Source of the DNA: Calliopsis andreniformis
Taxonomy: Eukaryota; Arthropoda; Insecta; Hymenoptera; Andrenidae
Reading direction: 5' to 3'
NCBI RefSeq assembly: GCF_051401765.1
Contig: NW_027480438.1
Coordinates: forward strand, 2,170,001 to 2,234,000
Length of the DNA stretch: 64,000 nt
Shown here: positions 52,101-62,800 of the stretch, piece after piece
Layout: the number at the start of each line of letters is the position of its first letter
Numbering within the stretch: the stretch's first letter is position 1
Translations under genes and position numbers: made by a program
The notes under the pieces: model-generated
The model's database searches: none
What the model was told of the DNA's origin: nothing
What the model saw: the letters and a program-made list of their open reading frames with translations, nothing else

Positions 52101-53579
52101 CCTCAACCCTCAGCCCTCATCCTCCATCCTCAATCCTCAATCCTCAATCCTCAATCTTCAATCCTCAATCCTCAATCCTCAATCATCAATCCTCAATACT
52201 CAATCTGCAATCCTCAATCCTCAAACCTCAATCCTCAATCCTCATTCCTCAATCCTCAATACCCAATCCTCAATCCTCAATCCTCAATCCTCAATCCTCA
52301 ATCCTCAATCTTCAACCCTATATCCTCAATCCTCAATACTCAATCCTCAATCTTCAATCCTCAATACTCAATCTTCAATCCTCAATCCTCAATCCTCAAT
52401 CCTCAATCCTCAATCCACAATCCTCAACCTTCTATACTCAATAATCAATCTCCAATCCTCAATCCTCACTTCTCAATCTTCAACCCTGAATCCTCAATCC
52501 TCAATACTCAATCCTCAATCTTCAATCCTCAATACTCAATCTTCAATCCTCAATCCCCAATCCTCAATCCTCAGTCCTCTATCTTCAACCCTCAACACTC
52601 AATCTTCAATCCTCAATCCTCAATCCTCAATCCTCAATCCTCAATCTTCAATCCTCATCACTAATCTTCAATCAGCAATCCTCAATCCTCAATTCTCAGT
52701 CGTCAATCCTCAGTCATCAATCCTCAATCTTCAATACTCAATCGTCAATCCTTAGTCCTCAATCCTCAATCCTCAATCCTCGTTCCTCAAACCTCAATCC
52801 TCAACCCTCAGTCTTCATCCTCAATCCTCAAACCTCAATCCTCAATCCTCAATATTCAATCATCAATCCTCAAACCTCAATCTTCAATCCTCATTCTTCA
52901 ATCCTAAATACCCAATCCTCAATCTTCAATCCTCAATCCTCAATCCTCAATTCTCAATCCTCAATCCTTAATCCTCAGACCTCAAACATCAATATTCAAC
53001 CCTCAGTCCTCGTCCTCAATCCACAACCCTCAATCCTCAGTCCTCAATATTCAATCATCAATATTCAATCTTCAATCCTCAATCCTCAATCCTCAATCCT
53101 CAATCCTCAATCCTCAATCCTCAATCTTCAATCCTGAATCCTCAATCCTGAATACTCAATCCTCAATCTTCAATCCTCAATACTCAATCTTCAATCCTCA
53201 ATCCTCAATCCTCAATCCTCAATCCTCAATCTTCAATTCTCAACACTCAATCTTCAATCGTCAATCCTCAATTCTCAATCCTCAATCCTCATTCTTCAAT
53301 CTTCAATACTCAATACTCAATCTTCAGTCCTCAATCCTCAATCCTCAATCCTCAATCTTCAATCCTCAATCCTCAATCCTCAATCTTCAATCCTCAATTC
53401 TCAATCTTCAGTCCTCGATCCTCAATCATCAATCCTCAATCCTCAATCCTCAGGCATCAATACTCAATCCTCAATGCTCAATCCTCAATCCTCAATCCTC
53501 AATCCTCATTCCTCAATCCTCAATACCCAATCATCAATCCTCAATCCTCAATCCTCAATCCTCAATGTTCAGTCATCAA
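49158..53579 (+). repeat. 4.42 kb tandem unit, copy 2
   Basis: Repeats 44751-49157 closely. Differences noted by eye are CCTGGTCC near 50826 in place of CCTCGTCC, AATTCTCAATTCTC near 51500 in place of AATTCTCAATCCTC, and CACTTCTC near 52468 in place of CACTCCTC. CpG blocks are at 50058, 50356 and 50732. The copies separate at a GTTCAGTCATC variant: copy 1 continues with CAACACT (49158) and re-enters U-type sequence, while copy 2 continues with CAATACT and CAATCCCC into new sequence. Confidence 0.85.
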
Positions 53580-56374
53580 TACTCAATCTTCAATCCCCAA
53601 TCATCAATCCTCAATACTTAATCTTCAATCCTCAATCCTCAATCCTCAATCCTCAATCCTCAATCCACAGGCGTCAATACTCAATCTACAATATTCAATC
53701 CTCAATCCTTAATCCTCAATCCACAATCCTCAACCTTCAATACTCAATACTCAATCTTCAATCCTCAATCCTCAATCCTCAATCCTCAATCCTCAATCCT
53801 CAATCCTCAATATTCAATCCTCAATACTCAATCTTCAATCATCAATCCTCAATCCTCAATTCTCAGTCGTCAATCCTCAGTCACCAATCCTCAATCTTCA
53901 ATACTCAATCGTCAATCCTTAGTACTCAACACTCAATCCTCAATCCTCGTTCCTCAAACCTCAATCCTCAACCCTCAGTCTTCATCCTCAATCCTCAAAC
54001 CTCAATCCTCAATCCTCAATATTCAATTATCAATACTCAATCTTCAATCCTCAATCCTCAAACCTCAATCCTCAATCCTCATTCTTCAATCCTAAATACC
54101 CAATCCTCAATCTTCAATCCTCAATCCTCAATACTCAATTCTCAATCCTCAATCCTTAATCCTCAGACCTCAAACATCAATATTCAACCCTCAGTCCTCG
54201 TCCTCAATCCACAACCCTCAATCCTCAGTCCTCAATATTCAATCATCAATATTCAATCTTCAAGCCTCAATCCTCAATCCTCAATCCTTAATCCTCAATC
54301 CTCAGTCTTCAACCCTGAATACTCAATCCTCAATACTCAATCCTCAATCTTCAATCCTCAATACTCAATCTTCAATCCTCAATCCTCAAACCTCAATCCT
54401 TAATATTCAATCATCAATACTCAATCTTCAATCCTCAATCCTCAATCCTCAATTCTCAATCCTCAATCCTCAATCCTCAATCCTCAATCCTCAATCCTCA
54501 ATCCTCAATCCTCAATCCACAATCCTCAACCTTCTATACTCAATAATCAATCTCCAATCCTAGATCCTCAATCCTCAATCCTCAATCCTCAATCTTCCAC
54601 CCTGAATCCTCAATCCTCAATCTTCAATCCTCAATACTCAATCTTCATTCCTCAATCCTCAATCCTCAATCCTCAATCCTCAATCTTCAACCCTCAATAC
54701 TCAATCTTCGATCCTCAATCCTCAATCCTCAATCCACAATCCTCAATCTTCCATCCTCAACACTAATCTTCAATCCTCAATCCTCAATCCTCAATCCTCA
54801 ATACTCATTCTTCAATCCTCAATACCCAATCCTCAATCTTCAATCCTCAATCGTCAATCCTCAATCCTAATTCCTCAAACCTCATTCTTCAATCCTCAAT
54901 ACCCAATCCTCAATTTCAATCCTCAATCCTCAATCCTCACTTCTCAATCCTCAATCGTCAACCCTCAGCCCTCATCCTACATCCTCAATCCTCAATCCTC
55001 AATCCTCAATCCTAATTCCTCAATCCTCATTCTTCAATCCTCAATACCCAATCCTCAATTTCAATCCTCAATCCTCAATCCTCATTTCTCAATCCTCAAT
55101 CCTCAACCCTCAACCCTCATCCTCCATGCTCAGTACTCAATCCTCTATCCTCAATCTTCTATCCCCAATACTCAATCTTCAATCCTCATCCCTCAATCCT
55201 CAATCCTCAATCCTCAATCTTCAATCCTCAATAGTCAATCTGCAATCCTCAATCCTCAAACCTCAATCCTCAATCCTCATTCCTCTATCCTCAATACCCA
55301 ATCCTCAATCGTCAATCTTCAATCCTCAATCCTCAATATTCAATCATCAATACTCAATATTCAATACTCATTCTTCAATCCTCAATACTCAATCTTCAAT
55401 CCTCAATCCTCAATCCTCAATCCTCAATCCTCAATCCTCAGGCATCAATACTCAATCTACAATATTCAATCCTCAATCCTTAATCCTCAATCCACAATCC
55501 TCAACCTTCAATACTCAATACTCAATCTTCAATCCTCAACTCTCAGTCCTCAATCCTCAATCCACAATCCTCAATATTCAAACCTCAATACTCAATCTTC
55601 AATCATCATCCTCAATCCTCAATTCTCAGTCGTCAATCCTCAGTCGTCAATCCTCAATATTCAATACTCAATCGTCAATCCTTAGTCCTCAATCCTCAAT
55701 CCTCAATCCTCGTTCCTCAAACCTCAATCCTCAACCCTCAGTCTTCATCCTCAATCCTCAAACCTCAATCCTCAATCCTCAATATTCAGTCATCAATACT
55801 CAATCTTCAATCCTCAATCCTCAAACCTCAATCCTCAATCCTCATTCTTCAATCCTAAATACCCAATCCTCAATCTTCAATCCCCAATCCTCAATCCTCA
55901 ATTCTCAATCCTCAATCCTTAATCCTCAGACCTCAAACATCAATATTCAACCCTCAGTCCTCGTCCTCAATCCACAACACTCAATCCTCAGTCCTCAATA
56001 TTCAATCATCAATATTCAATCTTCAGTCCTCACTCCTCAATCCTCAATTCTCAATCCTCAATCCTCAGTCCTCAGACCTCAAACCTCAATCCTCAACTCT
56101 CAGCCCCCATCCTCAATCCTCAATCCTCAATCTTCAATCCTCAATCCTCAATCCTCAAGCCTCAGTCCTCAATCCTCAATCCTCAATCCTCAGTTCTCAA
56201 ACCTCAATCCTCAACACTCAATTCTCAATCCTCAATCTTCAATCCTCAATCCTCAATACACAATCCCCAATCCTCAATCCTCAGGCATCAATACTCAATC
56301 TTCAATACTCAATCCTCGATCCTCAATCCTCAATCCTCAATCCTCAACCCTCAATCCTCATACCTCAAACCTCA
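52191..56374 (+). repeat. 7626-bp-spaced repeat, copy 1
   Basis: Matches 59817-64000 at a constant 7626 bp. Checks: CAATACT with CAATCTGC at the left edge (52191/59817), CAGCAATCC (52671/60297), ATGCTC (53474/61100), CAGGCGT (53668/61294) and CATGCTCAG (55126/62752). The only difference I found by eye is T at 56195 against C at 63821. It carries variants found nowhere else, such as the CAGGCGT pair and CTTCCACCCTGAATCC near 54595, and no CpG block. Open frames 53474-54403 and 55126-56514 are repeat-derived. Confidence 0.9.
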
Positions 56375-56917
56375 ATCCTCAGCCCTCAGTCCTCATACTC
56401 AATACTCAATTCTCAATCCTCAATCCTCAATCCTCAATCTTCAATCCTCAATCTTCAATCCTCAATAATCAACCTCCAATCCTAGATCCTCAATCTCCAA
56501 TCTTCAATCCTTAATCCTCAATCTTCAATCCTTAATTCTCAATCGTCAATCTTCAATCCTCAATACTCAATCTTCAATCCTCAATCCTCAATCCTAAATC
56601 CTCAATCCTTAATCCTCAATCGTCAATCTTCAATCCTCAATACTCAATCTTCAATCCTCAATCCTCAATCCTCAATCCTCAATCCTCAATCCTCAATCCT
56701 CAATCCTCAATTCTCAATCGTCAATCTTCAATCCTCAACCGTCAGTCCTCGTCCTCAATCCTCAACCCTCAATCCTCAATCCTCAATCTTCAATCATTAA
56801 TACTCAATCTTCAATCCCCAATTCTCATTCCTAAATCCGCAACCCTCAATCCTCAATATTCAACACACAACCATCAACCATCAATTCTCAATACTCAACC
56901 ATCAATCCTCAATCCTC
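56375..56917 (+). repeat. Most divergent, single-copy stretch of the array
   Basis: The least regular part of the window. 56515-56720 has a run of CTTAATCC, CTTAATTC and CAATCGTC variants. 56745-56830 has CCGTCAGTCC with CATTAATAC. 56860-56905 has CAACACACAACC followed by CATCAACCATC and a second ACCATC. I found this last stretch only once in the window. It still lies in the same C/T/A-rich, G-poor strand style and shows no unique non-repeat insert, gene or RNA. Confidence 0.75.
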
Positions 56918-57420
56918 AATCCTCAATCCTCAATCCACAATCCTCAACCTTCTATACTCAATAATCAATCTCCAATCCTAGATCCTCAATCCTCAATCCT
57001 CAATCCTCAATCTTCCACCCTGAATCCTCAATCCTCAATACTCAATCCTCAACCTTCAATCCTCAATACTCAATCTTTATTCCTCAATCCTCAATCCTCA
57101 ATCCTCAATCCTCAATCTTCAACCCTCAACACTCAATCTTCGATCCTCAATCCTCAATCCTCAATCCACAATCCTCAATCTTCAATCCTCAACACTAATC
57201 TTCAATCCTCAATCCTCAATCCTCAATCCTCAATACTCATTCTTCAATCCTCAATACCCAATCCTCAATCTTCAATCCTCAATCGTCAATCCTCAATCCT
57301 AATTCCTCAAACCTCATTCTTCAATCCTCAATACCCAATCCTCAATTTCAATCCTCAATCCTCAATCCTCACTTCTCAATCCTCAATCGTCAACCCTCAG
57401 CCCTCATCCTACATCCTCAA
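56918..57420 (+). repeat. Local duplicate of ~54500-54990
   Basis: CTTCTATACT at 56949 matches 54531 (2418 bp) and ACCCTCAGCC at 57393 matches 54961 (2432 bp), so 14 bp (two heptamers, one CAATACT) were gained between them. It shares CCTAGATCC, CTTCCACCC, CAACACTAATC and CCTACATCC with the 54.5 kb copy. Confidence 0.8.
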
Positions 57421-57660
57421 TCCTCAATCCTCAATCCTCAATCCTCAATATTCAATCATCAATACTCAATCTTCAATCCTCAATCCTCAAACCTCAATCC
57501 TCAATCCTCATTCTTCAATCCTAAATACCCAATCCTCAATCTTCAATCCTCAATCCTCAATACTCAATTCTCAATCCTCAATCCTTAATCCTCAGACCTC
57601 AAACATCAATATTCAACCCTCAGTCCTCGTCCTCAATCCACAACACTCAATCCTCAGTCC
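57421..57660 (+). repeat. Short copy of ~54020-54220
   Basis: The order CAATCATCAATACT, CCTAAATACCC, AATACTCAATTCTC, CCTCAGACC, CAAACATC and CCTCGTCC follows about 54020-54220. The final CCACAACACTC matches instead the 55.98 kb version, so it may be a mosaic of both. It joins U-type sequence near 57660. Confidence 0.65.
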
Positions 57661-59816
57661 TCAATTCTCAATCTTCAATCCTCGATCCTCAATCATCAAT
57701 CCTCAATCCTCAATCCTCAGGCATCAATACTCAATCTTCAATGCTCAATCCTCAATCCTCAATCCTCAATCCTCATTCCAAACCCTCAATCCTCATTCCT
57801 CAAAGCTCAGTCCTCAACCCTCAGTCCTCATACACAATTCTCAATTCTCAATCCTCAATCCTCAATCCTCAATCTTCAATCCTCAATAATCAATCTCCAA
57901 TCCTCAATCCTCTATCCTCGATCCTCAATCCTCAGGCATCAATACTCAATCTTCAATACTCAATCCTCAATCCTCAATCCTCAATCCTCAATCCTCAAAC
58001 CTCAATACTCAATCCTCAATATTCAATCATCAATACTCAATCTTCAATCCTCAATCCTCAATCCTCAATCCTCAATCCTCAATCCTCAATCCTCAATCCT
58101 CAATCCTCAATCATCAATCCTCAATCCTCAATTCTCAATCCTCAATCCTCAGTCCTCAGTCGTCGAATCTCAATCCCCGACGCTTAGCACTCATCCTCAA
58201 TCCTCAGTCCTCAATCCTCAATCCTCAAACCTAAATCCTCTACCGTCAGTCCTCGTCCTCAATCCTCAAACCTCAATCCTCAATCCTCAATATTCAATCA
58301 TCAATACACAATCTTCAATCCTCAATCCTGAATCCTCAATCCTCAATCCTCAATCCTCAATCCTCAATATTCAATCATCAATACTCAATCTTCAACCCTC
58401 AGTCTTCAATCCTCAATACTCAATCTTCAATCCTCAATCCTCAATCCTCAATCCTCAATCCTCAATCTTCAATCCTCAACACTCAATCTTCAATCCTCAA
58501 TCCTCAATCCTCAATCCTCAATCCTCATTCTTCAATCCTCAATACCCAATCCTCAGTCTTCAATCCTCAATCCTCAATCCTCAATCCCAATTCCTCAATC
58601 CTCATTCTTCAATCCTCAATACCCAATCCTCAATTTCAATCCTCAATCCTCAATCCTCATTTCTCAATCCTCAATCTTCAACCCTCAGCCCTCATCCTCC
58701 ATCCTCAGTACTCAATCCTCTATCCTCAATCTTCAATCCTCAATACCCAATCTTCAATCCTCATTCCTCAATCCTCAATCCTCAATCCTCAATCTTCAAT
58801 CCTCAATACTCAATCTGCAACCCTCAATCCTCAAACCTCAATCCTCAATCCTCATTCCTCAATCCTCAATACCCAATCCTCAATCCTCAGTACTCAATCC
58901 TCAATCCTCAATCCTCAATCTTCAACCCTGAATCCTCAATCCTCAATACTCAATCCTCAATCTTCAATCCTCAATACTCAATCTTCAATCCTCAATCCTC
59001 AATCCTCAATCCTCAATATTCAATCATCAATACTCAATCTTCAATCCTCATTCCTCAATCCCCAATTCTCAATCCTCAATCCTCAATCCTCAACCGTCAA
59101 TCCTCAGTCCTCATACTCAATTCTCAATTCTCAATCCTTAATCCTCAATCCTCAATCTTCAATCCTCAATAATCAATCTCCAATCCTCAATCCTCAATCC
59201 TCGATCCTCAATCCTCAGGCATCAATACTCAATCTTCAATACTCAATCCTCAATCCTCAATCCTCAATCCTCAATCCTCAGACCTCAATCCTCAATCCTC
59301 AATATTCAATCATCAATACTCAATCTTCAATCCTCAATCCTCAATCCTCAACTCTCAATCCTCAATCCTCAGTCCTCAGTCGTCGAATCTCAATCCCCGA
59401 CGCTTAGCACTCATCCTCAATCCTCAGTCCTCAATCCTCAATCCTCAAACCTAAATCCTCTGCCGTCAGTCCTCGTCCTCAATCCTCAAACCTCAATCCT
59501 CAATCCTCAATATTCAATCCTCAATACTCATTCTTCAATCATCATCCTCAATCCTCAATTCTCAGTCGTCAATCCTCAATCCTCAATCCTCATTCTTCAA
59601 TCCTCAATACCCAATCCTCAATCTTCAATCCTCAAACATCAATCCTCAATTCTCAATCCTCAATCCTCAGTCCTCAGTCGTCGAACCACAATACCCGACC
59701 CTTAGCACTCATCCTAAATCCTCAGTCCTCAACCCTCAATCCTCAAACCTAAATCATCTACCGTCAGTCCTCGTCCTCAATCCTCAAACCTCAATCCTCA
59801 ATCCTCAATATTCAAT
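57661..59816 (+). repeat. Displaced copy of U-type block (~43.93-46.07 kb)
   Basis: ATGCTC at 57741 matches 44012 (13729 bp), and the CpG blocks at 58159, 59379 and 59677 match 44431, 45637 and 45935 (13728-13742 bp). It has the 224 bp that U copy 1 lacks. It also has the CAACTCT variant near 59350 that is present in the 49.2 kb copy (50028) but not at 45.6 kb, so its source is a mosaic or an unsampled relative. A CCATTCC site near 57777 is one C shorter than its partner. It ends near 59816 where the 7626-bp-spaced repeat begins. Confidence 0.78.
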
Positions 59817-62800
59817 CCTCAATACTCAATCTGCAATCCTCAATCCTCAAACCTCAATCCTCAATCCTCATTCCTCAATCCTCAATACCCAATCCTCAAT
59901 CCTCAATCCTCAATCCTCAATCCTCAATCCTCAATCTTCAACCCTATATCCTCAATCCTCAATACTCAATCCTCAATCTTCAATCCTCAATACTCAATCT
60001 TCAATCCTCAATCCTCAATCCTCAATCCTCAATCCTCAATCCACAATCCTCAACCTTCTATACTCAATAATCAATCTCCAATCCTCAATCCTCACTTCTC
60101 AATCTTCAACCCTGAATCCTCAATCCTCAATACTCAATCCTCAATCTTCAATCCTCAATACTCAATCTTCAATCCTCAATCCCCAATCCTCAATCCTCAG
60201 TCCTCTATCTTCAACCCTCAACACTCAATCTTCAATCCTCAATCCTCAATCCTCAATCCTCAATCCTCAATCTTCAATCCTCATCACTAATCTTCAATCA
60301 GCAATCCTCAATCCTCAATTCTCAGTCGTCAATCCTCAGTCATCAATCCTCAATCTTCAATACTCAATCGTCAATCCTTAGTCCTCAATCCTCAATCCTC
60401 AATCCTCGTTCCTCAAACCTCAATCCTCAACCCTCAGTCTTCATCCTCAATCCTCAAACCTCAATCCTCAATCCTCAATATTCAATCATCAATCCTCAAA
60501 CCTCAATCTTCAATCCTCATTCTTCAATCCTAAATACCCAATCCTCAATCTTCAATCCTCAATCCTCAATCCTCAATTCTCAATCCTCAATCCTTAATCC
60601 TCAGACCTCAAACATCAATATTCAACCCTCAGTCCTCGTCCTCAATCCACAACCCTCAATCCTCAGTCCTCAATATTCAATCATCAATATTCAATCTTCA
60701 ATCCTCAATCCTCAATCCTCAATCCTCAATCCTCAATCCTCAATCCTCAATCTTCAATCCTGAATCCTCAATCCTGAATACTCAATCCTCAATCTTCAAT
60801 CCTCAATACTCAATCTTCAATCCTCAATCCTCAATCCTCAATCCTCAATCCTCAATCTTCAATTCTCAACACTCAATCTTCAATCGTCAATCCTCAATTC
60901 TCAATCCTCAATCCTCATTCTTCAATCTTCAATACTCAATACTCAATCTTCAGTCCTCAATCCTCAATCCTCAATCCTCAATCTTCAATCCTCAATCCTC
61001 AATCCTCAATCTTCAATCCTCAATTCTCAATCTTCAGTCCTCGATCCTCAATCATCAATCCTCAATCCTCAATCCTCAGGCATCAATACTCAATCCTCAA
61101 TGCTCAATCCTCAATCCTCAATCCTCAATCCTCATTCCTCAATCCTCAATACCCAATCATCAATCCTCAATCCTCAATCCTCAATCCTCAATGTTCAGTC
61201 ATCAATACTCAATCTTCAATCCCCAATCATCAATCCTCAATACTTAATCTTCAATCCTCAATCCTCAATCCTCAATCCTCAATCCTCAATCCACAGGCGT
61301 CAATACTCAATCTACAATATTCAATCCTCAATCCTTAATCCTCAATCCACAATCCTCAACCTTCAATACTCAATACTCAATCTTCAATCCTCAATCCTCA
61401 ATCCTCAATCCTCAATCCTCAATCCTCAATCCTCAATATTCAATCCTCAATACTCAATCTTCAATCATCAATCCTCAATCCTCAATTCTCAGTCGTCAAT
61501 CCTCAGTCACCAATCCTCAATCTTCAATACTCAATCGTCAATCCTTAGTACTCAACACTCAATCCTCAATCCTCGTTCCTCAAACCTCAATCCTCAACCC
61601 TCAGTCTTCATCCTCAATCCTCAAACCTCAATCCTCAATCCTCAATATTCAATTATCAATACTCAATCTTCAATCCTCAATCCTCAAACCTCAATCCTCA
61701 ATCCTCATTCTTCAATCCTAAATACCCAATCCTCAATCTTCAATCCTCAATCCTCAATACTCAATTCTCAATCCTCAATCCTTAATCCTCAGACCTCAAA
61801 CATCAATATTCAACCCTCAGTCCTCGTCCTCAATCCACAACCCTCAATCCTCAGTCCTCAATATTCAATCATCAATATTCAATCTTCAAGCCTCAATCCT
61901 CAATCCTCAATCCTTAATCCTCAATCCTCAGTCTTCAACCCTGAATACTCAATCCTCAATACTCAATCCTCAATCTTCAATCCTCAATACTCAATCTTCA
62001 ATCCTCAATCCTCAAACCTCAATCCTTAATATTCAATCATCAATACTCAATCTTCAATCCTCAATCCTCAATCCTCAATTCTCAATCCTCAATCCTCAAT
62101 CCTCAATCCTCAATCCTCAATCCTCAATCCTCAATCCTCAATCCACAATCCTCAACCTTCTATACTCAATAATCAATCTCCAATCCTAGATCCTCAATCC
62201 TCAATCCTCAATCCTCAATCTTCCACCCTGAATCCTCAATCCTCAATCTTCAATCCTCAATACTCAATCTTCATTCCTCAATCCTCAATCCTCAATCCTC
62301 AATCCTCAATCTTCAACCCTCAATACTCAATCTTCGATCCTCAATCCTCAATCCTCAATCCACAATCCTCAATCTTCCATCCTCAACACTAATCTTCAAT
62401 CCTCAATCCTCAATCCTCAATCCTCAATACTCATTCTTCAATCCTCAATACCCAATCCTCAATCTTCAATCCTCAATCGTCAATCCTCAATCCTAATTCC
62501 TCAAACCTCATTCTTCAATCCTCAATACCCAATCCTCAATTTCAATCCTCAATCCTCAATCCTCACTTCTCAATCCTCAATCGTCAACCCTCAGCCCTCA
62601 TCCTACATCCTCAATCCTCAATCCTCAATCCTCAATCCTAATTCCTCAATCCTCATTCTTCAATCCTCAATACCCAATCCTCAATTTCAATCCTCAATCC
62701 TCAATCCTCATTTCTCAATCCTCAATCCTCAACCCTCAACCCTCATCCTCCATGCTCAGTACTCAATCCTCTATCCTCAATCTTCTATCCCCAATACTCA

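Noticed and set aside
55126..56514. 462-codon open frame as a gene
   Set aside because: It starts at a variant heptamer ATG and has the same heptapeptide cycle as every other frame. It carries no signal peptide or other domain. Its repeat partner is at 62752.
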